Part shown: piece after piece, positions 28,951 to 38,900 of the stretch
How positions within the stretch are numbered: position 1 is the stretch's first letter
Layout: the number at the start of each line of letters is the position of its first letter
Assembly (NCBI RefSeq): GCF_030269925.1
Contig: NC_085135.1
Span: 9,548,753 to 9,612,752 of the forward strand
Direction of reading: 5' to 3'
Length of the DNA stretch: 64,000 nt
Source of the DNA: Bombyx mori
Taxonomy: Eukaryota > Arthropoda > Insecta > Lepidoptera > Bombycidae
The notes under the pieces: generated by a model
What the model was told of the DNA's origin: nothing
Seen by the model: the letters and a program-made list of their open reading frames with translations, nothing else
Databases searched by the model: none
Translations under genes and position numbers: made by a program

Positions 28951-30810
28951 ATGGCGTATATAAGTAGATTAAAGCCCCTATCCGTAACGATAGGATTTTT
29001 TAACGCTTACGGTCTCGCAAATCAACGTGATCAGGTTTCTGACTTTTTGCGTGACCATCAAATTGATATCTTTTTAGTGCAGGAGACCCTACTTAAGCCC
29101 GCGCGCCGTGACCCTAAAATCGCGAACTATAACATGGTCAGGAACGACAGGCTCTCTGCTCGTGGTGGTGGTACCGTCATTTACTATAGAAGAGCCCTGC
29201 ATTGCGTCCCGCTCGATCCTCCCGCGCTCGCTAATATCGAAGCATCAGTGTGCCGAATCTCACTGACGGGACACGCGCCGATCGTTATCGCGTCCGTTTA
29301 TCTTCCACCGGATAAGATCGTTCTAAGCAGTGATATCGAGGCGCTGCTCGGCATAGGGAGCTCTGTCATTCTGGCGGGCGACCTAAATTGTAAACACATC
29401 AGGTGGAACTCACAGACCACCACCCCGAATGGCAGGCGGCTTGACGCGTTAGTCGATGATCTCGCCTTCGATATCGTCGCTCCGCTAACCCCGACTCACT
29501 ATCCGCTAAATATCGCGCATCGCCCGGATATACTCGACATAGCGTTATTAAAAAACGTAACTCTGCGCTTACACTCGATCGAAGTAGTTTCAGAGTTAGA
29601 TTCAGACCACCGTCCCGTCGTTATGAAGCTCGGTCGCGCTCCCGATTCCGTTCCCGTCACGAGGACTGTGGTGGATTGGCACACGCTGGGCATCAGCCTG
29701 GCTGAATCTGATCCACCATCGCTCCCGTTTAACCCGGACTCTACCCCGTCTCCTCAGGATACCGCTGAAGCCATAGACATCTTAACGTCACACATCACCT
29801 CGACATTAGATAGATCATCGAAACAAGTTGTAGCGGAGGACTTCCTTCACCGCTTCAAATTGTCCGACGATATTAGGGAACTCCTTAGAGCTAAGAACGC
29901 CTCGATACGCGCCTACGACAGGTATCCTACCGCGGAAAATCGTATTCGAATGCGTGCCTTACAACGCGACGTAAAGTCTCGCATCGCCGAAGTCCGAGAT
30001 GCCAGATGGTCTGATTTCTTAGAAGGACTTGCGCCCTCCCAAAGGTCTTACTAGCGCTTAGCTCGTACTCTCAAATCGGATACGGTAGTAACTATGCCCC
30101 CCCTCATAGGCCCCTCAGGCCGACTCGCGGCGTTTGATGATGACGAAAAAGCAGAGTTGCTGGCCGATACATTGCAAGCCCAGTGCACGCCCAGCACTCA
30201 ATCCGTGGACCCTGTTCATGTAGAATTAGTAGACAGTGAGGTAGAACGCAGAGTCTCCTTGCCACCCTCGGATGCGTTACCACCCGTCACCCCGATGGAA
30301 GTTAAAGACTTGATCAAAGACCTACGTCCTCGCAAGGCTCCCGGTTCCGACGGTATATCCAACCGCGTTATTAAACTTCTACCCGTCCAACTCATCGTGA
30401 TGTTGGCATCTATTTTCAATGCCGCTATGGCGAACTGTATCTTTCCCGCGGTGTGGAAAGAAGCGGACGTTATCGGCATACATAAACCCGGTAAACAAAA
30501 AAAATCATCCGACGAGCTACCGCCCGATTAGCCTCCTCATGTCTCTAGGCAAACTGTATGAGCGTCTGCTCTACAAACGCCTCAGAGACTTCGTCTCATC
30601 CAAGGGCATTCTCATCGATGAACAATTCGGATTCCGTAGAAATCACTCATGCGTTCAACAGGTGCACCGCCTCACGGAGCACATTCTTGTGGGGCTTAAT
30701 CGACCAAAACCGTTATACACGGGAGCTCTCTTCTTCGACGTCGCAAAAGCGTTCGACAAAGTCTGGCACAACGGTTTGATTTTCAAACTATTCAACATGG
30801 GCGTGCCCAT
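28951..30810 (+). pseudogene. BMC1-B ORF2, endonuclease and part of RT
   Basis: It starts MAYISRLKPLSVTIGFFNAY, 3 bases after the ORF1 stop and in the same phase (TAA-TCA-ATG). Endonuclease motifs are LVQETLLKP, LAGDLNCKHIRWNS and LDSDHRPVVMKL (SDH intact). A TAC-to-TAG change breaks the frame at SQRSY (near 30052), and an extra A near 30497 shifts it. RT motif A (FFDVAKAFDKVWH) is present just before truncation at FNMGVP. Motifs B and C are missing. Confidence 0.85.
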
Positions 30811-32020
30811 AAAGATAAAAGATTTGTTTGTTTTGAATAGGCTTTGAAACTACTGAACCGTTTTGAAAAATTCTTTCACTGTTTAGGAGCCACAGTATTT
30901 CCAAGTGACATAGGCTATAATATTTTTTGAAAAAAGTTAGGGATCCTTACTAAAACTCCAATAATGTAACCCAAGGTGTAAGAAAATCACCTAAAATATT
31001 CTTTACATCGCGTGCCTTGCGAAAACTATTTACGATAGAATAAAGTAATCGATACTTCGATACTATATAATATTATAAAGAGGAAAGATTTGTTTGTTTT
31101 GAATAGGCTTCCAAACTACTGAACCGATTTGAAAAATTCTTTCACTGTTTAGGAACCACAGTATTTCCAAGTGACATAGGTTATAATATTTTTTGATCGA
31201 TACTTCGATACTATATAATATTATAAAGAGGAAAGATTTGTTTGTTTTGAATAGGCTTTGAAACTACTGAACCGTTTTGAAAAATTCTTTCACTGTTTAG
31301 GAGCTACAGTATTTCCAAGTGACATAGGCTATAATATTTTTTGAAAAAAGTTAGGGATCCTTACTAAAACTTCAATAATGTAACCCAAGGTGTAAAAAAA
31401 TCACCTAAAATATTCTTTACATCGCATGCCTTGCGAAAACTATTGATGAAAGAATAAAGTAATCTATACTAATATTATAATAAATTATAAAGAGGAAATA
31501 TTTGTTTGTTTGTTTGTTTCGAATAGGCTTCCAAACTACTGAACCGATTTGAAAAATTCTTTCACTGTTTAGGAGCCACAGTATTTCCAAGTGACATAGG
31601 CTATAATATTTTTTGAAAAGAGTTAGGGATCCTTACTAAAACTTCAATAATGTAACCCAAGGTGTAAAAAAATCACCTAAAATATTCTTTACATCGCGTG
31701 CCCTGCGAAAACTATTAATGAAAGAATAAAGTAATCTATACTTCTATACTAATATTATAAAGAGGAAAGATTTGTTTGTTTGTTTGTTTCGAATAGGCTT
31801 TGAAACTACTGAACCGATTTGAAAAATTCTTTCACTATTTAGGAGCTCCAGTATTTCCGAGTGACATGGGCTATAATATTTTTTGAAAAAAGTTAGGGAT
31901 CCTTACTAAAACTCCAATAATGTAACCCAAGGTGGGAGAAAATCACCTAAAATATTCTTTACATCGCGTGCCTTGCGAAAACTATTTACGATAGAATAAA
32001 ATATCGATACTTCGATACTC
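30811..32020. repeat. Tandem array of ~267-bp Helitron-derived units
   Basis: Five units start at the block AAAGATTTGTTTGTTT (about 30818, 31084, 31232, 31499, 31766). Spacings are about 266, 148, 267 and 267 bp, so the second unit is internally shortened. Each has GAATAGGCTT(C/T)..AAACTACTGAAC, TTTCACTGTTTAGGAGCCAC, GTGACATAGGCTATAATATT and an end CGATAGAATAAAGTAATC. The starts match the 5' part of the Helitron at 3029-3244. No coding signal. Confidence 0.85.
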
Positions 32021-33271
32021 ATTCCGATAGAAGCACCCGACACGTGCGGACGTGCTCATCGACCACTCGATCGCCCGGTCTTTGTTCGCCCGGCTTTTGT
32101 TAGCCCGGCCATTGTTCGCGCGGCCTGTGTTCGTGATACATCTGCCGACCAAGTGTTTTTCCTGGAAGTTTTTATTTGTTTTGTTTTAGTTATTTTTGTG
32201 TTCGTGGTACATCTGCCGACAGTGTTTTCCTGGAAGTATTTATTTGTTTTGTTTCTTTTTGTTATTTCTGTTTTGTTGTGTTTTTTTCTTTGTCCTGTAG
32301 TAATCGCGCCGCATTGCCACCTGTGTTCAATAGAACCGCTCAGGTCCGAGAAGTTGGGGCCTCGCCGCAAGGCGAGTGTTTTCAAGACCCGGGGCCGCCC
32401 CACCTGGGCACTCAGCGATCATGGACGCTGTATTTATTTATTTTTTATTTATTTATTTATTTAATACGGATTCGCGGAATTCCTCCGACTTCGCCACCCA
32501 CAGCTCGCCTCAGAGTTTCTGGCCTTCAAGGCCAATCACACTGCGAGCCCTCTCGAGGACTCCGCCGCGCTCGCTGCTCCTGCGTCGCCTGTACCTGCGT
32601 GCAAAGCTTCTGCATCGAGCACCGCAGCCTCCGTCGTGCCTGCCGCTCCCGTGTCGCCTATACTGGCGAGTAAAGCTGCTGCGTCGTCCGCTGTGACCAT
32701 CGTTTCAGCTGAGCGATCATCCGCGGCCTCCGTCGCGCCCTAAAACACCGCTCTAAAACACCTACACTTGCTCGTAGGTCGCCTGCACCCGCCTCCTCAT
32801 GCTCCGACTCTGACTCGGACATGGAGGTCGACCTCGCCCCCGCCTCGTCGACGGATGGATTCACCCTGGTACAGAAGGGTAAGAAGCGTGCCGCGGAGTC
32901 CCGAGCTCCCGCGGCCGCTAAAATTAGCAAAGCCGCGAACGCGTCGCGCCCCCGCCCTCAGACTCCCGTCGCGCCCTCAGCCCGTGCCACTCCGTCGCCG
33001 CATCCGGTGACACAAAACAAAACCCAGACCCCTCCGCCGGTTATCCTTCAGGAGGAGGCAGCTTGGGATCGAGTTTGCCTGGCCCTTAAGGCCAAAAATA
33101 TCAATTTCACGAATGCCCGTAACCTCGCGAACGGCATTCAAATTAAGGTTCAAACACCCGACGACCATAGGGCCCTCTCTTCTTACCTCCGTAAGGAGCG
33201 TATAAGTTTCCATACGTATACGCTCCAGGAGGAGCGCGAACTCCGCGTTGTAATACGCGGAATCCCTAAAT
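32021..33271 (+). mobile_element. BMC1-C: 5' fragment of a Jockey-clade LINE
   Basis: It begins at the exact BMC1 5' end (ATTCCGATAGAAGCACCC) and runs to mid-ORF1 (ATACGCGGAATCCCTAAA), where an RTE tail is joined. Because the 5' end is exact but the 3' end is missing, it was broken by a later event rather than by 5' truncation. It directly abuts the Helitron array. Confidence 0.83.
32421..33271 (+). pseudogene. BMC1-C ORF1, N-terminal half, broken
   Basis: The ATG is at 32421 (MDAVF...). A ~38-bp (TTTA)n-rich insertion at about 32431-32470 and a 12-13-bp tandem duplication TAAAACACCGCTC near 32743 both break the frame. The stretch 32821-33271 is open: MEVDLAPASSTDGFTLVQKG, LALKAKNINFTNARNLANGI and RVVIRGIPK. 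The zinc knuckles are absent. Confidence 0.8.
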
Positions 33272-33554
33272 CAAATATGCTCAAAGACTGAAGTTTAAGT
33301 GGGCTGGCCACGTAGCACGACTCGGGGATGGGAGATGGACATCGAAAGTAACTGCATGGGACGGTCCACATGGCAAGCGGCGCGTCGGCAGACCGTACAC
33401 GCGTTGGGAGGATGATATTAGAAAGGTTGCTGGACCACACTGGATTTATGTCGCCAGAGACAAAGCAGAGTGGAAATCTTTGGAGGAGGCCTTTACCTGA
33501 GAGGGGTCCATACATATATTATATAAACTAAATGTACAAAAAAAAAAAAAAATT
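33272..33554 (+). mobile_element. RTE-like LINE 3' end
   Basis: One frame reads LKFKWAGHVARLGDGRW and GKRRVGRPYTRWEDDIRKVAG, then WKSLEEAFT and a stop at 33498-33500. This is the well-known C-terminal GHxxR...GRP-x-xRWxDD motif of RTE-clade RT proteins. A short 3' UTR ends in a 15-base A-run. Only ~280 bp remain, joined to BMC1-C at its 5' side. Confidence 0.75.
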
Positions 33555-33567
33555 GCATGGAATAAAA

Positions 33568-34761
33568 AGGCGGCGTGCTTGCTCGCCGGGGCACCACCCT
33601 GGGACCTGGAGGCGGAGGCGCTCGCTGCCGATTACCGGTGGCGTAGCGACCTCCGCTCTAGGGGGGAAGGGCGCCCCGGCGAAGGAGTAGTTCGAGCGCG
33701 GAGGCTCCAATCTCGGCGGTCCGTGCTGGAGGCGTGGTCTCGCCGCTTGGCGGACCCGTCGGCCGGCATCCGTACGGTCGAGGCGGTCCGCCCGGTTCTC
33801 GCGGACTGGGTGGGCCGCGACCGCGGATGCCTCACCTTCCGGCTGACGCAGATGTTGACCGGCCATGGGTGTTTTGGCCGGTACCTCTTCAAAATAGCCG
33901 GAAGGGAACCGACGGCGCAGTGCCACCACTGCGCGGACCGCGACGAGGATGACACAGCGGAACACACGCTGGCGCGTTGCTCTGGATTTGACGAGCAGCG
34001 CGCCGCCCTCGTCGCGGTCATTGGAGAGGACCTCTCGCTGCCGCGCGTCGTGGCTACGATGCTCGGCAGCGACGCGTCCTGGAAGGCGATGCTCGACTTC
34101 TGCGAGTCCACCATCTCGCAGAAGGAGGCGGCGGAGCGAGAGAGGGAGAGCTCTTCCCTTTCCGCACCGATCCGTCGCCGTCGAGCCGGGGGCCGGAGGC
34201 GGGTATACGCCCGTACGTCCCGGCCCCTGTAGGTAGCGGCCTCCCCCCGGTGAAGGTCAAGGGGCGACCTGAGGGGGTGTGGCCGCGCGGCGCGCTACCA
34301 GCACTCTAGCGCGCTGCCGTGGAGTGAATAGAGCGACCGGTCGACGGTGTATCGCGTCCCGACCCGGCAGGCTGGTTCTGGTCCAGCGGGGTATTCCGGG
34401 ACACCAGCGGCACCGTCTGGGCGGCCCGACGGGCTGCCGTACCGAGACGGCCGACGTTTCAGAGCCTTCGATTCGCCTCGAAGGCTCCGTCGGCTGGGCG
34501 TCCTTGGGGTGAGCCGCGCCGTCTGGTTGTAGTGTTGACCGCGGTAGCCCCCCTACCTCATCCGGGTTCTGACCTCGGAGGGGATCGGACGTCGGGTGTA
34601 AGAGTGCAGGGGAGTCGTTTAGTGGGTGGGTCCTAAAATCCTTGGGCCCGCGGTCTGCTCACAACACCATGCAGACCGTTGAGTCTCACATACCCCGCGC
34701 GCCCCTTTTGCGCGGGGACCTCGCAGGTTCGGCCCTCTACCCGAAAAAAAAAAAAAAAAAA
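33568..34761 (+). mobile_element. R1-2: 5'-truncated R1-clade LINE
   Basis: Homologous to the last ~1.2 kb of the complete R1-clade element at 56855-63884, in the opposite orientation. It starts within ORF2 (GGCGGCGTGCTTGCTCGCCG), includes a ~510-bp 3' UTR, and ends in 18 A's at 34744-34761. Very few differences from the complete copy imply recent insertion. Confidence 0.85.
33579..34232 (+). CDS. R1-2 ORF2 C-terminus, truncated
   Basis: Open frame entering from the truncation (LLAGAPPWDLEAEALAADYR) through LTFRLTQMLTGHGCFGRYLF to the C-terminal knuckle CHHCADRDEDDTAEHTLARC and a stop at 34230-34232. It corresponds to the last ~220 residues of the complete ORF2. No RT core is present. The ATG inside is not a native start. 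Confidence 0.85.
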   Translation: MLAGAPPWDLEAEALAADYRWRSDLRSRGEGRPGEGVVRARRLQSRRSVLEAWSRRLADPSAGIRTVEAVRPVLADWVGRDRGCLTFRLTQMLTGHGCFGRYLFKIAGREPTAQCHHCADRDEDDTAEHTLARCSGFDEQRAALVAVIGEDLSLPRVVATMLGSDASWKAMLDFCESTISQKEAAERERESSSLSAPIRRRRAGGRRRVYARTSRPL

Positions 34762-35028
34762 GGGACGGAGGAGCTCCCGCAAGGTGCGCCCTGTTCGTTC
34801 CCCAGGTGGGCCTTGAAAAGGATGAACAAGGAGTTGCTAATGGAGGCGGCCGCTGTTGCTGTGTGGGCGCCAAAACCCGCGCGGCTCGCGGACGTGGATG
34901 CGGAGGTCGACTGGTTCCGGGGCACCATGGCAAACATTTGTGATGCCGCCATGCCCCGGGTCGGCCCCCGAGCACCACGTGGGGGTGCGTTCTGGTGGTC
35001 GCCCGAGATCGCAAGACTCCGCGAGTGA
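34762..35028 (+). mobile_element. R1-3: internal fragment of an R1-clade LINE
   Basis: Starting directly after the R1-2 poly-A, the sequence matches the ORF2 region between endonuclease and RT (EELPQGAP-x-SFPRWALKR, EVDWFRGTMANICDAAMPRV, RGGAFWWSPEIARLRE). It stops at 35028 where BMC1-D begins. The arrangement resembles CR1-a/CR1-b: a second truncated copy behind the A-tail of the first. Its 3' part is not in the window. Confidence 0.8.
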
Positions 35029-35822
35029 GGTGGATCAGATTCAGCCAGGCTGATACCCAACGTGTGCCAATCCACCACAGTCCTCGTGACGGGAACGGAA
35101 TCGGGAGCGCGACCGAGCTTCATAACGACGGGACGGTGGTCTGAATCTAACTCTGAAACTACTTCGATCGAGTGTAAGCGCAGAGTTACGTTTTTTAATA
35201 ACGCTATGTCGAGTATATCCGGGCGATGCGCGATATTTAGCGGGTAGTGAGTCGGGGTTAGCGGAGCGACGATATCGAAGGCCGACACGACGACCTGGGC
35301 CTCGAATCTATCCAGAAATACATGAAGTCAGTGTCGGAACGGTACTTCGATAAGCCTATGCGTCATGATAATCGCCTTATCGTAGCCGCCGCTGACTACT
35401 CCCCGAATCCTGATCACGCAGGAGCCAGTCACCGTCGACGCCCTAGACACGTCCTTACGGATCCATCAGATCCAATAACCTTTGCATTAGACGCCTTCAG
35501 CTCTAACACTAGGAGCAGGCTTAGGGACCTCGGTAACCGTACTCGTCGAACTCGACAAAGAGTTCGCCGTGCAACCTAACCCATGCATCAGCCCGCTGAG
35601 TTTCTCGCCGGATCTTCTCAGCGGGTCGCGATACCGATCCGGTAGTAGATTCATTCGCGAAGCAGCTACTCTTGAGCTGTTAGGTCTCCTTCGGAGGCGG
35701 TCGGGTAACTGTTAGCAAATCACACCCCTCCTGGCTGAGCCTTTGCTCGCCCACGTGTCCTGGTGAAACTGGAAAGGCCTCCGGGCCACCAGTAATCTTT
35801 TAATCATAAAAAAAAAAAAAAA
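35029..35822 (+). mobile_element. BMC1-D: 3' end with a 5' inversion (twin-priming pattern)
   Basis: 35029-35282 is BMC1 ORF2 endonuclease sequence in minus orientation (matching 41260-41515). 35283-35579 is the ORF2 C-terminus in plus orientation (DDLGLES ... RRTRQRVRRAT), followed by the 3' UTR hairpin and a short poly-A at about 35808-35822. An inverted 5' segment joined to an ordinary 3' end is the classic product of twin priming during LINE integration. No clear TSD was found. Confidence 0.82.
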
Positions 35823-36195
35823 ACACGCAGAGTTTATTCAAACGTGTGAAGCTTCCCGACACGCCGACCATACTCAAACGTGCCGAAGCTTCTCAATACG
35901 CCAGCCTAGGCCGATTGTATTTAGGCATCTCACCGTGTAGAATTAATCACACGAGTGAGGCATACGTAAAATGGTCACAGACCCACTCGTACGAAGATCG
36001 TATTAAAAACGTACGAGTGCATTCCACACGCAGAGTTTATTCAAACGTGTGAAGCTTCCCGGCACGCTGACAGTACTCAAACGTGCCGAGGCTTCTCAAT
36101 ACGCCAGCCTAGACCAATCGTATTGAGGCATCTCACCGTGACTCCGAGTGAGGGATACGTAACTAGAGAGCAATCATCTATAGCTCACCCTTCAG
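35823..36195 (-). repeat. Direct repeats in probable LTR/3' region of the minus-strand gypsy element
   Basis: A ~116-bp block occurs twice, at 35823-35938 and 36026-36142, 203 bp apart (ACACGCAGAGTTTATTCAAA...GGCATCTCACCGTG). On the minus strand each contains GAATAAAC, a polyadenylation-like signal. They lie just downstream (minus) of the integrase C-terminus, so a duplicated U3/R part of a 3' LTR is likely, though the matching 5' LTR was not recognised. Confidence 0.5.
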
Positions 36196-36248
36196 GTTCA
36201 CCATAGGAATACGTATATTTGTGAACAATGATCATTATTAACTTTACT

Positions 36249-36700
36249 GACTCTCAAAGACGGCAGCACATGTCTCAGGGGTCCACTCGCCCCGCCACGA
36301 CACCATATATTGTGCAGCTGCTTGCGTAGTTTTGCCATAACTGCCGCTGAGCAGCCGTAGGGTATAGCGTCCACTGGGTAGAATTTCGACAACCTTATAC
36401 GGGCCACGCATGCCGGAATCAAGTTTACCTGCCGACCGATATTACGCAGCTACCGGCACATCGCTTGCGTGCTACTGTCGCAGGAACCATCGAGGGGCCC
36501 GAGCTGGCGGCAATGCCCGTGAGGCACAATCCTCACCATTCGGTAAGGTCCACAGATTGCCGGATCTAGATTTCCTGTAGACTGAGTTATTACCAAAACA
36601 AGATTATCGACATTAAAAACGGCTGCTTCTCGTCGGTGCCCATCCACGCGAGCATGATATCGCTTTTCACTTCGTGGTACAAATTGATGAGCTCTACCTC
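36249..36700 (-). pseudogene. Ty3/gypsy Pol C-terminus (after integrase), with internal duplication
   Basis: One minus frame reads GMRGPYKVVEILPSGRYTLR, GSYGKTTQAAAQYMVSWRG and EWTPETCAAVFESQ with a stop at about 36250, the tail region after the integrase core of Ty3/gypsy Pol. Upstream (minus), VDGHRREAAVFNVDNLVLVI and GNLDPAICGPYRMVRIVPHG represent the same module, so part is duplicated and frameshifted. Protease, RT, RNase H and the integrase core are missing. Confidence 0.65.
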
Positions 36701-36989
36701 GACCTAGTTCTCGACGAACTCACCTCGAAAGATACACCTCAGTCGTGACACAGTAATTAGAGTCCTCACCACAGGTGTGGTGGCGTCTTTTCTACCAGAA
36801 GCTGCAGGGCGGATGTCTGTTGTCTTGCATTTTGTGATGTTCAGAATGAGCTGTAATCTCAAAAGTTGAGTTGACCATTGCCATTGCCAACATAGTCCCG
36901 AATTCACCTTCGGAAGTATGCAGTCAACCTCAAGAATTATCTACCTGTGTGACATTACGAGTCACTGGTGACTGATTTAGTGTCTGAAC

Positions 36990-37800
36990 CCTATGAGGAC
37001 TCGGCCTAACCTGACCTCCACTAAAAATGAAATCAAATCTTGAGTAGATTAGTGTTCGCGGCTCTAACCTGAGGGCCCATTATGCCCCGTATCACTATTA
37101 AAGTTCAAAGTTCTATCAGAAGTAACCCATTCACTCAGCCAAACCCTAGCATCGTCCCTTAAACATGATGCCACTCGCGATAAGCATTCGTGGTCGTTCC
37201 ACCCGTTAACTTCTCTGGCGCGTTCTACTTCTTCGCACAAACTTCAATGATAATTATTAATCGCTGGGTCAAAATACGATATGTAATAATTTTGCGACCT
37301 TGAGGGTTGCAAAGTTTTAATTGCTTCCATTAAAGCACTGGAGAGGGTAGACACCTTAGAACCAGGGATACTAGATTCTACGTGGCCTTGTTGCGAACCA
37401 ACGATATTCGACATGGGAGTCGTAACTGTCCGTAGAATATCGGTGGTCTGTTCAGCGCGCGCCTTATCGTTAGAACGTGTCGCGACAGGTTCAATCGTGC
37501 GCGAGCGCGATCTCGACCTCCACTACGAGAGCGACGGGCACTACGAGAGCGGTCCCTACTACGCGACCCGCGCCTAACCCGAGCACGTGACCGACGCACA
37601 TCAGTACTGCGGGAATCACGCTGGTCTCGGACCCGCAAGCCATCCCGTGAAGTACGACCTCTATCGTTCGTATCGCGATTCTGTCTATCATCTCTGTGAT
37701 CGCGAAAGCATGTCGTTTTCGATTACGAGAATCATCTCGAGACGGTCGCCTCCGTGTACTAGGAGTTTCAGTATGTCTCATTATCACAGTTAAAATTTGC
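36990..37800 (-). pseudogene. Ty3/gypsy gag remnant
   Basis: Minus strand: an Arg/Ser/Asp-rich N-terminal part (SRSARRSRSGGRDRARAR near 37500) is followed in shifted frames by SIPGSKVSTLSSALMEAIKT, YYISYFDPAINNYH with a TGA replacing a conserved Trp, and EEVERAREVNGWNDHECLSR / CLRDDARVWLSEWVTSDRT. These are hallmarks of the capsid region of insect Ty3/gypsy Gag. The frame then decays near 36990, a few hundred bases before the integrase tail, so almost all of pol was deleted. Confidence 0.65.
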
Positions 37801-38059
37801 AATCACACAATAAAAATAACAAATAAAGTATGAAAGCATCAAAGTAAGCAGTCATTGTAAAACAAAACAAAGTTCAGAGTTTTACGCTACTGTGGGCTAT
37901 TTGAGTCCTTTATCCCACTTCTGATATTAGGAATCAGAAGAAAAACCATTAAAAAAAATAACAATTAGCACACGTTTACAGAGACTTAAAACAATGACTC
38001 ACACACACCATGTCCACGACTACCTTCTCTCACGAACGCTGCCGATCGAATGAATGTTT
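37801..38059 (-). other. Untranslated leader region of the minus-strand gypsy element
   Basis: AT-rich, no coding signal. On the minus strand it includes ATATCAGAAGTGGGATAAAG, which looks like the LTR-proximal leader of a gypsy element, but I cannot assign a primer-binding site with confidence. Confidence 0.35.
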
Positions 38060-38530
38060 CGTTTTTTTTTTTTTTGTTTTCCTACCTAAGCTGATAGCCT
38101 TGAGAGGCTATGTCAGCGTAACCCTAACTTTAGTAGGTGAGCTCACGGGGCTCAACCTGACGATGTTGCTAACACGAACCCTAGCAAGAGCCGTGCTTCG
38201 CAGAATCTACCACCGGATCGGAAACGCGACCCACTGAGAAGATCCGGCGAGAAACTCAGTGGGCTGTGTCTGAGAGTTAATTTACTCGTCGAGCCCTTCG
38301 TCGCAAGCGACGGGTTCGACGAGAACGGTGACCGGTGCTTGAAGTACCTAGAAGCACCGTTAGTGGATCGGGAGGATCCGAGATGACGTGTTTTGGGCGA
38401 CGTCGACTGCTTTCCATTCTGTCCGCAGGATCGGGAATGTAGTTACCGGCGGCCACGATGAGAGGGTTCTCATGTCGTGCCGCTTTATCGAAGTGGGGAA
38501 TGTTTCGAGCAAAGGCGTTGCTATTTATAG
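38060..38530 (-). mobile_element. Jockey-2b: 5'-truncated Jockey-type LINE tail
   Basis: Minus strand: an ORF end at 38534-38277 (FDKAARHENPLIVAAGNYIP, KHVISDPPDPLTVLL, ending RRARRVN), 3' UTR with the CCCACTGAG/CTCAGTGGG hairpin (38236-38203 region) and the end CAGCTTAGGTAGGAAAAC plus an A-run (T-run 38061-38073 on plus). It is homologous to the BMC1 ORF2 C-terminus but clearly a separate family. It serves as the intact reference for the split Jockey-2a tail. Confidence 0.8.
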
Positions 38531-38534
38531 GCAC
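38277..38534 (-). CDS. Jockey-2b ORF2 C-terminal fragment
   Basis: An 85-codon open frame whose first residues (MPINSNAFA) may include flanking sequence. From HFDKAARHENPLIVAAGNY on it aligns with the BMC1 end YFDKAMRHDNRLIVAAADYS, and it shares the Arg-rich terminus. It carries no catalytic domain. Confidence 0.7.
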   Translation of the reverse strand: MPINSNAFARNIPHFDKAARHENPLIVAAGNYIPDPADRMESSRRRPKHVISDPPDPLTVLLGTSSTGHRSRRTRRLRRRARRVN

Positions 38535-38539
38535 TCAAC

Positions 38540-38900
38540 ATTATTATAAAATTCGTGTTTCCTAAATTAACACTTAAAGTCTGTAAACGATGTTCTCTCG
38601 ACGAATGTCAACCGACAAATGCGCGGGTGACGGAGCTGCGCGCCGGTTTTATACCCTTTTTGTAGGGTATTCCTTACTGTATTATATTAACAGTGTGTAC
38701 AAATAAAGAATAAAGAACTGAAACATTGCTAGAGATATATGTGTTATTACTACAATTATCTTTGATTGTTTGTGTTATAGTCGTTTTAATATTTTTGTTA
38801 GGCCTAATGTTTAAATTCTGTATGGAAAAAGAAGGAAACGCTCGCAGGCCGAAACAGAATTCTGTACTATAACGTTTTTGATCAAATTTGATAACGATTG
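38540..38900 (-). promoter_or_regulatory. Core-promoter-like sequence, owner unclear
   Basis: On the minus strand AAGGGTATAAAACCGGCGCG (38660-38641) is a strong TATA context, followed by a GC-rich stretch; AATAAAGAATAAAG-like signals are near 38705-38718 on the plus strand. It may be LTR sequence of the gypsy remnant, but it does not match 35823-36195, so ownership is open. The remainder to 38906 is AT-rich without coding signal. Confidence 0.35.

Larger units (their letters stand above)
26917..30810 (+). mobile_element. BMC1-B: Jockey-clade LINE, 5' complete, 3' truncated
   Basis: The 5' end ATTCCGATAGAGGCACCCGT is identical in copies E and G and nearly so in C. The 5' UTR (26917-27321) holds repeated GTTCGTGGTACATCTGCCGA units and a GNRA hairpin at 27262-27277. 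ORF1 and ORF2 follow. Homology ends within the RT at 30806-30810 (GGGCGTGCC), where Helitron-derived repeats begin. No 3' part of this copy is found downstream, so the end was lost by recombination or deletion. Confidence 0.87.

Noticed and set aside
33528..34114. Minus-strand Arg-rich ORFs opposite R1-2 ORF2 and the equivalent at 57506-60691
   Set aside because: Antisense of very GC-rich coding sequence, low complexity, same pattern in both R1 copies.
38540..38900. 5' LTR of the minus-strand gypsy remnant
   Set aside because: It has a good TATA box, but no similarity to the 35823-36195 block, so it is listed only as a promoter-like region.
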